Assembly (NCBI GenBank): GCA_021795965.1
Contig: JAJYOU010000013.1
Location: 1 to 64,000 of the forward strand
DNA: 64,000 nt
From: Chloroflexota bacterium
GTDB taxonomy: Bacteria; Chloroflexota; Anaerolineae; Anaerolineales; Villigracilaceae
Direction of reading: 5' to 3'
Shown: piece after piece, positions 26,927 to 34,929 of the stretch
How the letters are laid out: the number at the start of each line of letters is the position of its first letter
Numbering within the stretch: position 1 is the stretch's first letter
Notes under the pieces: generated by a model
The model's database searches: none
What the model saw: the letters and a program-made list of their open reading frames with translations, nothing else
What the model was told of the DNA's origin: nothing
Made by a program: the position numbers and the translations under genes

Positions 26927-26961
26927 AGAGAGCCAAGGACGCCGACCCTGGCTCTCTTTTT
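26927..26961 (+). terminator. Rho-independent terminator with no plus-strand gene before it
   Basis: A perfect 9-base stem AGAGAGCCA / TGGCTCTCT with a 13-base loop is followed by further T residues, a strong plus-strand terminator. The nearest upstream plus-strand gene ends 1.4 kb away, with two minus-strand genes between. It may end an antisense or small RNA, or attenuate transcription into the EamA-like gene at 27111. Confidence 0.7.
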
Positions 26962-27110
26962 CAAAGGAGGAGAAGAAAATTCACACTTTACGCATATAAT
27001 TTATCACCTGGAGCCGAAATCTACTTGACGATTATCCTACGATTGCACTACGCAAGCCCGATATATTAATCATTTCATGCCGGGCAGGTTTCATGAGAGG
27101 AAGAAATTCC

Positions 27111-27536
27111 ATGAATTATATTTTAACCGCGGGTTTGGCCGCCATTTCAATGGTTTTTTATAATCTTTTTCAAAAAATAACACCATCAAATGCAAACCCT
27201 GCCCTGGCGCTTTCGGTAACTTACGGGGTGGCGCTGGTGACTACGCTGGCGATGTTCAGAATTTTTCCCGCCGGCAACCTAAGCCTCGCCTTCAAAAACT
27301 TGAATGGAGCAAGCTTTGCGCTCGGAGTGGCGATAGCCGGGGTGGAAATCGCCACGTTGCTGGCGTACAGATCGGGATGGCAAATCAGCCTGCTGGCAAT
27401 TTCCATCAACGTAACGGCAGCCCTGATCCTGGTCGTCCTGGGCGTCCTTTTTTTTCGGGAAAAATTATCCCTGGTGAATACCCTTGGGATCTTCCTCAGC
27501 CTGGCTGGGTTGATCCTGATTAATATTAAGCAATAA
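27111..27536 (+). CDS. EamA-type half-size membrane transporter
   Basis: The 141-residue product has four or five hydrophobic helices and ends in a typical EamA repeat (ALILVVLGVLFFREKLSLVN then GIFLSLAGLILINIK). Half-length EamA/DMT proteins work as dimers and export metabolites. The substrate is unknown. The start at 27111 is chosen over an in-frame ATG at 27093 because GAGGAAG sits nine bases before it. A TATAAT lies at 26995-27000, but without a clear -35 box. Confidence 0.78.
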   Translation: MNYILTAGLAAISMVFYNLFQKITPSNANPALALSVTYGVALVTTLAMFRIFPAGNLSLAFKNLNGASFALGVAIAGVEIATLLAYRSGWQISLLAISINVTAALILVVLGVLFFREKLSLVNTLGIFLSLAGLILINIKQ

Positions 27537-27636
27537 TGGATGTGGTTCAGTTAATGATTGAGGAAGGTTCAAAGAGTTTTGTCCCGGTTCGAGGATAAAC
27601 AGGCATAGACTGACTTTAGGAGAAAGAGACCCTGAC

Positions 27637-28152
27637 ATGAAAGCGATTTACTTTAGCAATACTGGCGAGACCGCGATCGGTGATCTCTGGCTGGCTGCGT
27701 CTGAGAACGGACTGGTGGCAATTGAGTTTCCATCCACACAGGCTGAATTTGCCGCATTGCTGGCAAAAAAATATTCCGAGCGCCTGATATTTGCGCCGGA
27801 AAAGCTGGATGAAATCGTCCGGCAGCTGCGGGAATATGCCGAGGGACGGCGCAAACAATTCGACCTGTCGATTGACTGGTCTGGAATGAGGGAGTTCCAG
27901 CAAAAAGCTCTGCGGGCGACCTTCGCAATCCCCTATGGGCAAACCCGCACTTACCAGGAAATTGCGCTGGAGATCGGGTCTCCGCGCGGAGCACGGGCGG
28001 TTGGACGGGCGGAAGCCACCAACCCCATCCCGGTGGTTATACCCTGTCATCGTGTCGTCGGCGCAGACCATAAACTGCACGGGTATGGCGCCGGCGAAGG
28101 ATTGGATACCAAGGCTAAATTGTTGCGGCTGGAAGGCGCGCTGATTGAGTAA
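27637..28152 (+). CDS. ogt: Methylated-DNA--protein-cysteine methyltransferase
   Basis: This 171-residue suicide repair enzyme has the active-site motif PCHRV (Cys137) in NPIPVVIPCHRVVG, preceded by the FQQKALRATFAIPYGQTRTY DNA-binding helix region and RAVGRA with its Arg finger. It takes alkyl groups from O6-alkylguanine onto the Cys. The N-terminal ~80 residues are the usual non-catalytic domain, so it is the Ogt form rather than an Ada fusion. The gene stands alone. Confidence 0.95.
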   Translation: MKAIYFSNTGETAIGDLWLAASENGLVAIEFPSTQAEFAALLAKKYSERLIFAPEKLDEIVRQLREYAEGRRKQFDLSIDWSGMREFQQKALRATFAIPYGQTRTYQEIALEIGSPRGARAVGRAEATNPIPVVIPCHRVVGADHKLHGYGAGEGLDTKAKLLRLEGALIE

Positions 28153-28663
28153 CGAATCCGCTCGGGTTCAGCCCTTACTCGGCGTGTTTGTGTCGGGACG
28201 ACGGGCATCCGGTCGTTAATTCCTCCAACCGCGTGAAGCGGTGAATGCCTGCGGTAGGGATTCGAGGGTTTCCCGGCTTTCAAGATGGAGTGTGATAAAC
28301 TCTCAAGGGTAGAAAAGGATGGTTTTGCAAACCGGGCAGGGAACGGTTTTTTCAATGAAAAGCCATTTGGAGCACCGTTTTTTCTTGGTTTAAGCTCGCC
28401 GGGGAAAGGACTCAGTCCACTCAGTCTGGTGCTTAATCGAATCTGATGCGGGCTGCTGAAGGTCCTGGCCCCGGGGTTGAAAATCATCCTGCCGCACAAT
28501 TTGGTCCACGAGATCGACCTCACCCGGGCGCGCTCGTGAAGTTATTTCCCGCGGGAGGAGCCTGGTTGGGAGTGATTTTTCCTGGTGAAGAACCATTCTG
28601 CAACGGGTTTCTGGCTCCGTCCTGATCATCTCATCGATTGTTTAAGCGAATTGGAAGAAAAAA
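28153..28663. other. 511-base region without a recognisable gene
   Basis: Between ogt and era. Open frames on the minus strand (28390-28629 and 28047-28523) give translations without motifs and overlap each other, so I do not call them. Visible structure: a 13-base palindrome GGTTT-TGC-AAACC (28321-28333), and a weak terminator-like hairpin (28343-28383; ACGGT / ACCGT followed by TTTTTT) that could end ogt transcription. No tRNA-like cloverleaf was found. Confidence 0.5.
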
Positions 28664-29578
28664 ATGAAAGAATTTAAATCCGGAGTAATTTCAATTATTG
28701 GTCACCCCAACGTGGGCAAGTCAACCCTCTTGAATGCGTTCATGGGTCAAAAAATCGCACCTGTCACCCCCAAGGCTCAGACCACCCGCCGCCGGCAAAT
28801 GGGTATCCTGACCACAGACGATTATCAACTTATTTTTCTGGATACCCCTGGCATTCACCAGCCGCATCACATCCTGGGCGAATACATGAACCAGGAAGCC
28901 GAATCTGCGCTGAGGGAAGTGGATCTGATCCTCTGGTTGGTGGATGCTTCGAAGGATCCTGGCGCGGAAGATCTGCAAATTGCGTCCCTCATGACTGGAA
29001 TTAAAAAACGTGCTCCAATGATCCTGGCGCTCAACAAGGTTGATCTGGTCAACCCTGAGCAGCTGGCAGCCCGCAAGGAAGCCTATGCGGGACTGGTCAG
29101 CAATGCAGAGGTCTTCAGCCTGAGTGCGACGCGCGGCGAGGGGCGAAACGAATTGCTTGAAAGCCTGGTTGAGAGGATGCCGGTCAGAGAACCGGAGTTT
29201 GACCCTGAACAGGTGACCGATTTTTACGAGCGTGAAATCGCCGCTGAATTGGTGCGTGAAGCCTGCCTGATCCATTTGCGTGATGAAGTTCCGCACGGGG
29301 TCAATGTGCGGATCGATGAATTTATTGAGCGGGGCGAGAAAGGCGCTCATATTTCTGCTACGGTTTTCGTTGAACGCGAATCGCAGAAAGGCATCATCAT
29401 CGGCGAAGGCGCAAGCATGCTCAAGAAGATCGGCATTACCGCCCGCCAGGAAATTGAATCCATGAGCGGAAGAAAAGTGTTCCTCGAACTGCGGGTCAAG
29501 GTTGAAAAAGACTGGCGCGACGACGAATCGGCTTTGAGACGGTTTGGCTACAAGATCGAGACCAAGAAGAAAAAATAA
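28664..29578 (+). CDS. era: GTPase Era
   Basis: The 304-residue protein has all Era features: G1 GHPNVGKST (residues 12-20), switch region PKAQTTRRR, G3 DTPGIH, G4 NKVD, G5-type SLSATRG, and a C-terminal KH domain with GEGASMLKKIGITARQEIE. Era binds the 3' end of 16S rRNA and aids 30S maturation. Length and order are standard. A GGAAG site precedes the ATG. The usual neighbours (rnc, recO) are absent here; a YhhN gene follows. Confidence 0.97.
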   Translation: MKEFKSGVISIIGHPNVGKSTLLNAFMGQKIAPVTPKAQTTRRRQMGILTTDDYQLIFLDTPGIHQPHHILGEYMNQEAESALREVDLILWLVDASKDPGAEDLQIASLMTGIKKRAPMILALNKVDLVNPEQLAARKEAYAGLVSNAEVFSLSATRGEGRNELLESLVERMPVREPEFDPEQVTDFYEREIAAELVREACLIHLRDEVPHGVNVRIDEFIERGEKGAHISATVFVERESQKGIIIGEGASMLKKIGITARQEIESMSGRKVFLELRVKVEKDWRDDESALRRFGYKIETKKKK

Positions 29579-29584
29579 TTGATT

Positions 29585-29606
29585 GGCGCCGGGTACCCAC
29601 GGCGCC
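29585..29606 (+). terminator. Weak hairpin after era
   Basis: GGCGCC at both ends encloses a GGGTACCC core, followed by TTTGATTT. The T-run is poor, so it may only attenuate read-through into the next gene. Confidence 0.35.
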
Positions 29607-29625
29607 TTTGATTTCTGGAGGATCT

Positions 29626-30309
29626 ATGTCCTGGGTTTTCCTCATTCTCACTTTTCTGGCGGCGCTGGTTGAATGGATGGCAGTTGCCAGGGATTGGCGC
29701 AAAGTGGAGTTCATCGCCAAGCCCCTGGTGATCATTTTTTTACTGCTTTGGCTGGTTTTTGGCTGGGGGTTGGGGGGCGGATTAAACTGGTTTGCCCTGG
29801 GGTTGTTTTTTTCTCTAATCGGAGATGTCATCCTGCTCTTTCCCAATGAAGATCGCTGGTTCCTCTTTGGGATGGTTGCATTCCTGTTAACGCATGCGGC
29901 TTATTTCGCGGGATTAAACACTCCGCCGCCCTCATTCAACGGCATCACTCTTGGGGTGGCGATCATGATCATTTTAACCGCGCTGCCCGTGGTCCGGCGG
30001 ATCCTGCAGGGAGCGGTGAATAAAGGGCTGACCAGGCTGATCGTACCCATCCGCATTTATGCCGTCCTGATTTCTCTCATGCTTTTTTCCGCCCTGCTGA
30101 CTCTTTTTCGCACGGATTGGTCCTCAGGCGCGGCGTACCTCTTGAGCAGCGGAGCGGTTCTTTTCCTGGCTTCGGATATGCTGCTCGCCTGGGAAAAATT
30201 TGTCCAACCTGTGCGGCGGGGCAGGCTGCTGGTGATGATCAGTTATTCGCTGGGACAGATCGCGCTCACAAGTGGAGCCGCCCTGCAGTTTGCCCATTAT
30301 TTGAAATAA
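29626..30309 (+). CDS. YhhN family membrane protein (lysoplasmalogenase-like)
   Basis: A 227-residue protein with about eight hydrophobic segments. It carries the YhhN/TMEM86 pattern, including FSLIGDVILLFPNEDRWFLFG and HAAYFAGL, and a late SSGAVLFLASDMLLAWEKF. Family members cleave the vinyl-ether bond of lysoplasmalogen; bacterial roles are mostly inferred. The start at 29626 has GGAGG four bases upstream; a TTG-initiated extension to 29608 is less likely. The ending SYSLGQIALTSGA is typical. Confidence 0.87.
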   Translation: MSWVFLILTFLAALVEWMAVARDWRKVEFIAKPLVIIFLLLWLVFGWGLGGGLNWFALGLFFSLIGDVILLFPNEDRWFLFGMVAFLLTHAAYFAGLNTPPPSFNGITLGVAIMIILTALPVVRRILQGAVNKGLTRLIVPIRIYAVLISLMLFSALLTLFRTDWSSGAAYLLSSGAVLFLASDMLLAWEKFVQPVRRGRLLVMISYSLGQIALTSGAALQFAHYLK

Positions 30310-30321
30310 TTTACGACCCCG

Positions 30322-31197
30322 TTATTGCCTGGAGAAAGAGTTAAATCCTTCACCCAAAACCTCGTGAGCCAGACCGATCACCATAAAAGCATCGGGGTCT
30401 GCCTGATGAACGATGGATTTCAGGGTCTGAACTTCTGAACGCGTGATGACTGTATAAAGAACCAAGCGATCGGTCCCCGTGTAGGCACCCGTCCCATTAA
30501 GCATGGTGACGCCGCGTTCCATTTCCAGCATGATGGTGTTGGAGACTTTCTGGGGTTGATTCGTGATGATAATTGCAGTCCTGGCAGCACCGTAACCTTC
30601 CATGGTGGTATCCACAACCAGCCCGCTGACATAGAGGGTAATGACTGCATAAAGCGCTTTTTCCCAACCGAAAATAAAACCTGCTCCCAGGATGACAAGG
30701 GTATCGGTCATGAGGTAACTTTGTGTAATTGGGATTCCCCGGTAATGATTCAGGATTCGTGCCAGGATGTCGCTGCCGCCGCTGGTGCCCTGACCCCGGT
30801 AAACCAGACCATAACCCGCACCTGCCACGACCGCGCCGTAGATGGAATTCAAAAAGATATCACTCGTCAGACCGGCTTTTGGAAAGAAAGGCAGCCACAG
30901 GAGAGCATCTGTAAAAAACGATAACGCCAGGATGGCAACTGCAGTCCTGACCGCAAAACGCCTGCCTCCCAGATAACGCCAGCCCAGTATGAAAAGCGGA
31001 AAATTGCCAATGAAGACCATCGCACCAATCGACCAGCCTGTATAGTAATTGATCAATTGGGCGATACCGCTGACTCCACCCGAAGCAAGCTGAGCAGGCA
31101 CAAAAAATAGACGCAGGGCAATCGCCTGAACCAGGGTTCCAAGGATCACCAGAGAATAATCCTGCACGGAGGACCAGCGAATTTTTAAGGAGGTCAT
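30322..31197 (-). CDS. YitT family membrane protein with DUF2179 domain
   Basis: The 291-residue product has five or six membrane helices (residues ~15-195), with ASGGVSGIAQLI and GQGTSGGSDILARIL as characteristic Gly-rich loops. A soluble C-terminal DUF2179 domain follows (TAIIITNQPQKVS to FMVIGLAHEVLGEGF). YitT proteins are widespread in bacteria; their substrate is not established. Its ATG overlaps the stop of the dehydrogenase gene upstream by four bases, so the two form an operon. Confidence 0.92.
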   Translation of the reverse strand: MTSLKIRWSSVQDYSLVILGTLVQAIALRLFFVPAQLASGGVSGIAQLINYYTGWSIGAMVFIGNFPLFILGWRYLGGRRFAVRTAVAILALSFFTDALLWLPFFPKAGLTSDIFLNSIYGAVVAGAGYGLVYRGQGTSGGSDILARILNHYRGIPITQSYLMTDTLVILGAGFIFGWEKALYAVITLYVSGLVVDTTMEGYGAARTAIIITNQPQKVSNTIMLEMERGVTMLNGTGAYTGTDRLVLYTVITRSEVQTLKSIVHQADPDAFMVIGLAHEVLGEGFNSFSRQ

Positions 31198-32087
31198 TCC
31201 ATCTCCTGCAATTTGGTCCCGGCAAGGGTTTCGATAACGCCCAGCACTGCAGAATTGTCCAATTCTCCCATTCCCATTTGAAGCATCGCGTTGAACAGTT
31301 GAGCGTGTCCCGCAGTTCCAGGCAAAACTACGCCGTATTCGAGCGCGGTTTCGAGCACGATGTTGAGATCCTTTGCCTGCATGTACGCCTTAAAACCAGG
31401 CGCCCGATTTCCTTTAAATAGGCGCGGAGGCTTGACATCCAGGGTCCAACACTGGGCTGCCCCGCCCTTGATGGCATCGACTACTTTTTGAGCATCGACA
31501 CCGGCTTTTTGAGAAAAGATCAGCAGCTCTCCCAGGGCAACCATTTGGGCTGCCACCATGATCTGGTTGGCTGCTTTCGCCACCTGACCGGCGCCGGCAT
31601 CGCCCACATGGGTGACGGTTTTGCCCATGGCTAGAAAAACAGGCATCGCCTTTTCAAGCGCTTGCGCGTCACCGCCGACCATGATGGTCAGGGTTCCATT
31701 CCTGGCACCGATATCTCCGCCACTGACGGGGGCATCCAGCGCCATAACGGATTTTTCTGCCAGTTTTGCCGCGAGGATGCGGGCTGTTGCCGGTTTAATG
31801 GTGGAATTATCCACAAATATCAGGCCGGGATGTGCGCCTTCCAGGATCCCTTGTGAGCCAAGGACCACCTTCTCCACATCGGGGGAATCGGGCAGGTTGG
31901 TAAAAACCACGTCCACCTGCCGGGCAACTTCGGCTGGAGAGTGTGCTTCCACTGCGCCAGCGGCGACCAGCTCATTGACTGCAGCATGGCTGCGGTTGTG
32001 AACAACCAGCGGGAACCCGGCTTTTAAAATATTTTTAGCGATGGACTTTCCCATCAACCCAAGACCAATATAGCCAATTTTGAGCAT
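31194..32087 (-). CDS. Beta-hydroxyacid dehydrogenase (3-hydroxyisobutyrate / tartronate semialdehyde type)
   Basis: A 297-residue NAD(P) enzyme: IGYIGLGLMGKSIAKNILKA (Rossmann), DAPVSGGDIGARNGTLTIMVGG (substrate loop) and QVAKAANQIMVAAQ with the catalytic Lys. These are the three signatures of the 3-HIBADH/GarR family. It could reduce tartronate semialdehyde, 3-hydroxyisobutyrate or succinic semialdehyde analogues; sequence alone does not decide. AGAGGTGA precedes the ATG. The gene is followed by the overlapping YitT gene. Confidence 0.9.
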   Translation of the reverse strand: MLKIGYIGLGLMGKSIAKNILKAGFPLVVHNRSHAAVNELVAAGAVEAHSPAEVARQVDVVFTNLPDSPDVEKVVLGSQGILEGAHPGLIFVDNSTIKPATARILAAKLAEKSVMALDAPVSGGDIGARNGTLTIMVGGDAQALEKAMPVFLAMGKTVTHVGDAGAGQVAKAANQIMVAAQMVALGELLIFSQKAGVDAQKVVDAIKGGAAQCWTLDVKPPRLFKGNRAPGFKAYMQAKDLNIVLETALEYGVVLPGTAGHAQLFNAMLQMGMGELDNSAVLGVIETLAGTKLQEME

Positions 32088-32116
32088 TATTTCACCTCTG
32101 GAATCAATATGCTGTG

Positions 32117-32122
32117 ATTATA
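32117..32122 (-). promoter_or_regulatory. -10 box of the dehydrogenase-YitT operon
   Basis: A perfect TATAAT on the minus strand, 29 bases before the ATG at 32087, next to a GGTATTTACC near-palindrome (32125-32134). No clear -35 hexamer. Confidence 0.4.
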
Positions 32123-32186
32123 CGGTATTTACCTGTCAGAAGAATGGAATGCCGGGAGGAAAGCGCCTGGAGAGAGTACAAAGGAA

Positions 32187-32221
32187 AAAAACCAGGAAGG
32201 AAAAAGCCATTCCTGGTTTTT
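32187..32221 (-). terminator. Terminator after the SIMPL lipoprotein gene
   Basis: A perfect 12-base stem (AAAAACCAGGAA / TTCCTGGTTTTT) with an 11-base loop, T-rich on both strands. On the minus strand it lies 20 bases beyond the SIMPL gene stop and is followed by six T residues. It could also act in the plus direction. Confidence 0.85.
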
Positions 32222-32240
32222 AAAGGATCAGGGAAACTGT

Positions 32241-32969
32241 TTATTTAATTTCGTAGGCAATCGTGACGCTGGTTGTAATATCCATCTGCCCCGGGTTGAT
32301 CGGTACTGCAACCGAGGAGGCAATTCCACCACCGCCACCCATTCCCTTCCCCAGGATGACTGGAGAGGGTGTGCTGTCATAATATTGGATGCTCTGGATA
32401 AGCCCCAGTGTGACTCCGGCAGCTGAGGCGAGTTCAGTCGCCTGGGTGTTGGCGGCTTTGACTGCTTCAAACCTGGCGCTGCTCAAAGCCTCGGTTTTAT
32501 CGACGACGTCAAACTGGATGCTGTTGATGTTGTTGGCTCCAGCATTCACGGCTGTGTCCAATAAATCACCGAGTTTGTCCAGCTTGCGTATGGTGACCGA
32601 AACGGTGTTATCAACGGCATAACTCATGGTGGTTGTACCGTCCTGCTCACTGCGGGAGTTTTGCCAGATGTTGAAATTGGTGGTTTGAAGGTCTTTGGCA
32701 TCCACCCCGGCAGTTTTGAGGGCGTCGATCAGTCTCTGGGTATCGGCAGTATTCTGGGAGACTGCTTCGGTGGCACTCGGTCGATCGGTATGCACGCCGA
32801 TATTGATATAAGCGATATCGGGACTGAGAGAAACTTTCCCGACCCCGGTCACAGTCAGCGTGCGGGTGGCGGCGGTGTTTGCAGCCCCGGTTTGCAGCCC
32901 GGGAGCGCAAGCACTGAGAAGGATGGCAGTCATCAAAATAATGGATATGAGTAAGGATTTATTTTTCAT
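32241..32969 (-). CDS. SIMPL domain (DUF541) lipoprotein
   Basis: The 242-residue product has a lipoprotein signal (lipobox LLSAC, Cys near residue 20) and a SIMPL domain: TLTVTGVGKVSLSPDIAYIN, LKTAGVDAKDLQTTNFNI and VSVTIRKLDKLGDLLD. It ends with a Gly-rich loop (KGMGGGGG) and a final beta strand. SIMPL proteins form oligomeric rings at the cell surface or periplasm, with unclear function. The start at 32969 is chosen because CAGGAGA sits six bases upstream; the frame continues 46 codons further without a signal peptide. Confidence 0.9.
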   Translation of the reverse strand: MKNKSLLISIILMTAILLSACAPGLQTGAANTAATRTLTVTGVGKVSLSPDIAYINIGVHTDRPSATEAVSQNTADTQRLIDALKTAGVDAKDLQTTNFNIWQNSRSEQDGTTTMSYAVDNTVSVTIRKLDKLGDLLDTAVNAGANNINSIQFDVVDKTEALSSARFEAVKAANTQATELASAAGVTLGLIQSIQYYDSTPSPVILGKGMGGGGGIASSVAVPINPGQMDITTSVTIAYEIK

Positions 32970-32991
32970 TTTTGTCTCCTGATAAACTATT

Positions 32992-33057
32992 CTTGTACCA
33001 AGACGTTTTGCGGGATAAAAAGTTCCCATTGCTTGTAATATTATGGTATATCTTGTA
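32992..33057 (+). repeat. Three CTTGTA hexamers at 20-base multiples
   Basis: CTTGTA occurs at 32992-32997, 33032-33037 and 33052-33057. Start-to-start distances are 40 and 20 bases, about four and two helical turns, so all copies face the same side. The last two overlap the -35 and -10 boxes of the nurA promoter, and the inverse TACAA follows at 33064-33068. A candidate operator array. Confidence 0.35.
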
Positions 33058-33061
33058 AAAT
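33033..33061 (+). promoter_or_regulatory. Promoter of the nurA-herA operon
   Basis: TTGTAA (33033-33038), a 17-base spacer, then TAAAAT (33056-33061). The predicted start near 33068 gives a ~32-base leader with AAAGGCGAG before the ATG at 33100. Confidence 0.5.
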
Positions 33062-33099
33062 AATACAAATGTTCTAAGTGTGATTTTCCAAAGGCGAGC

Positions 33100-34305
33100 A
33101 TGTCCATTAATTTTCAGAACATCTACGAACAGATCAAAGTAATCGGCAGCAAGATTCAGGATAACCAAATGGAGTTGAATGAGCGCCGTTCCCTGGCAAT
33201 CCAGCTTCTCCTGCAAAACGCCGGCAACCTGGATTGGCTGCGGAGCAAGGTGGAAAGAGCCCGGGAGATCGATCCCGGTCTGAGATGTGCAATCCCGGTT
33301 CATGAACCCTTGGATTTCCATGCGCCCCCGCCTGTTCTACCCGAGCGCATGACCCTTATTTCGGCAGATGGGTCTCAAATCCTGCCGGACAGGCACAAAA
33401 TGCTGCAGTACGGTCTGATCAATGTGGGCAGCATCGTGTTTAAGCTTAATTCCGGCGCGGCGCCCGAGGTGGTTACGGACAGCCACCTTTTGTTTGATGA
33501 GGGTCTTTACACAACCTCAGGTGGACCCATGACCGATGGAATGCTGGCGCTGCAGCGGGATACTGAGGAGCGCACCTGCCTGCTGGACCTGGCTGAAAAA
33601 GTGGGCGGCGATGATGCGCCCATCGTTAGCTTTAGCGATGGTCCGATTGAATTATGGGGCAAATTGGAAGGCGAAGATGCTGTTGAATTTGCCAGGAGTT
33701 TAAAAAAGTACCTGGGGATTTTATCCGGGTTGGAGGAAAAAAACGTCATCACGGCGGGATATATCGACAAGCCTGCCGCGGACCTGTTTGTGCGCCTGCT
33801 CGAACTGAGCATTGCGACGGATGATGACCTGCAGAAGCTGCGGGATTTTCACCCGCTGAGAGGCGTAAAAGATTTGTGGCTGTTTGGTGGCAAGCAAATG
33901 CCCCTGCTTAAACCAGAAGAACGCTCGGCGGTCTTTGGCTTGCAATCCAGAGCTGAAAAGGATTACCAGGGCAAGCTGGGGCTGCATTTCTTTTACCTGA
34001 ACGTGAGCGCTGATGAACGCCATCCGAAAATTGCCCGGGTGGATATTCCCGGCTGGGTGGCTGAAGATGGCGCAAGCCTGGGCTTGCTGCACGCCGCGCT
34101 CATCCAGCAGTGCAGCCTGATGGGAGCCCATCCGTATCCCTATCTTTTACACCGGGCGCACGAAACGGCTGTAGTGACCCGGGACGAAACCCAGCAGCTT
34201 GATCAGCTGTTGGCGCTGATGGTCCGGAACCGGGGAGGAGAGGTTGGCGATGAATCAGGCAAACAAACCGCCAAGGATGGGCGGGGCAGAACCAGGTACC
34301 AGTAA
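33100..34305 (+). CDS. nurA: NurA domain nuclease
   Basis: The 401-residue protein carries NurA landmarks: ISADGSQI (Asp90-Gly-Ser, metal site) after a ~80-residue helical start, SFSDGPIELWG with a second acidic residue, HPKIARVDIPGW, and the C-terminal AHPYPYLLHRAHETAVV. NurA is a manganese-dependent 5'-3' exonuclease and endonuclease working with the HerA translocase in DNA end resection in archaea and some bacteria. Here it begins a three-gene operon ending with HerA. The last ~30 residues are Gly/Arg-rich. The middle gene starts 14 bases downstream. Confidence 0.88.
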   Translation: MSINFQNIYEQIKVIGSKIQDNQMELNERRSLAIQLLLQNAGNLDWLRSKVERAREIDPGLRCAIPVHEPLDFHAPPPVLPERMTLISADGSQILPDRHKMLQYGLINVGSIVFKLNSGAAPEVVTDSHLLFDEGLYTTSGGPMTDGMLALQRDTEERTCLLDLAEKVGGDDAPIVSFSDGPIELWGKLEGEDAVEFARSLKKYLGILSGLEEKNVITAGYIDKPAADLFVRLLELSIATDDDLQKLRDFHPLRGVKDLWLFGGKQMPLLKPEERSAVFGLQSRAEKDYQGKLGLHFFYLNVSADERHPKIARVDIPGWVAEDGASLGLLHAALIQQCSLMGAHPYPYLLHRAHETAVVTRDETQQLDQLLALMVRNRGGEVGDESGKQTAKDGRGRTRYQ

Positions 34306-34319
34306 TTTGAGGAGGATTT

Positions 34320-34913
34320 ATGCCGGAAATTGAAATTGGACGTTTGCTGCGGGCGGGTACAAGCGGTTTTATCGCCGGGTGTGCCGTCTCGCAATTTGAA
34401 ACTCCTGCTTTTGGCGCGCTGGTGCGGGCACCCGTGGGAGAGGACTATTCAGTTTACGGGTTGATTCACGATATCCACATTGATGATGATGGCCTGGTGC
34501 GACAGCTGGTTACATCCAATCACGTCAGTGAAGAAGTGATGATGGACAATCGCGAACGGCGGATCGTACCGGTTGAAATGTCAGTCCTGACGGTGGGTTA
34601 TGCTTTGAAGGGCAGGATCTCACACCTGCTTCCACCGCGACCCCCGCTCAGCCTGGACCGGATCTTCCTGTGTGATGATCACGAGCTTGTGCGATTTACC
34701 GATGCCGGACGATTGGGATATTTCCGGCATATCCTGCGCGCGGCAGATTTAGCGGTGGGCGAAATCCTGGCTGCCCACATCCGGCAGGCAGCGGCGGCGC
34801 ATGGAGAAAATGCATCGCGCTGGAAGGAATCTGCGGCGAAGGAATTGGTGACCTTGCTGCGGGATGATTATCCAACCCTGATGGGTGTTTTGGGCGCTTT
34901 GAGTGAGCTTTAA
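34320..34913 (+). CDS. HAS-barrel-like protein encoded between NurA and HerA
   Basis: I recognise no named family for this 197-residue protein. Its N-terminal half (IGRLLRAGTSGFIAGCAVSQ, APVGEDYSVYGLIHDIHIDD) has the beta-rich look of a HAS barrel, the domain that begins HerA proteins and tethers partners. The second half holds a Pro-rich PPRPPLSLD loop, an acidic FLCDDHELVRF strand and a helical C-terminus. It has GGAGG four bases before the ATG, 14 bases after nurA and 16 bases before herA. It may be a clamp or adaptor subunit for the translocase-nuclease complex; this is inferred from position and fold impression. Confidence 0.7.
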   Translation: MPEIEIGRLLRAGTSGFIAGCAVSQFETPAFGALVRAPVGEDYSVYGLIHDIHIDDDGLVRQLVTSNHVSEEVMMDNRERRIVPVEMSVLTVGYALKGRISHLLPPRPPLSLDRIFLCDDHELVRFTDAGRLGYFRHILRAADLAVGEILAAHIRQAAAAHGENASRWKESAAKELVTLLRDDYPTLMGVLGALSEL

Positions 34914-34929
34914 GCCAGCTGGAGGAAAG

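Noticed and set aside
28235-28290. Sequence resembling a tRNA T-arm (GGATTCGAGGG)
   Set aside because: No matching acceptor stem, anticodon arm or CCA end could be built around it.
28390-28629. 79-codon open frame on the minus strand between ogt and era
   Set aside because: Low-complexity, charged translation without motifs, no ribosome site, and it overlaps another open frame equally lacking support.
31807-31815. Isolated exact DnaA box inside the dehydrogenase gene
   Set aside because: A single exact copy is expected by chance in a window of this size.
32970-33107. N-terminal extension of the SIMPL lipoprotein
   Set aside because: It would bury the lipoprotein signal 46 residues inside; a good ribosome site fits the start at 32969.
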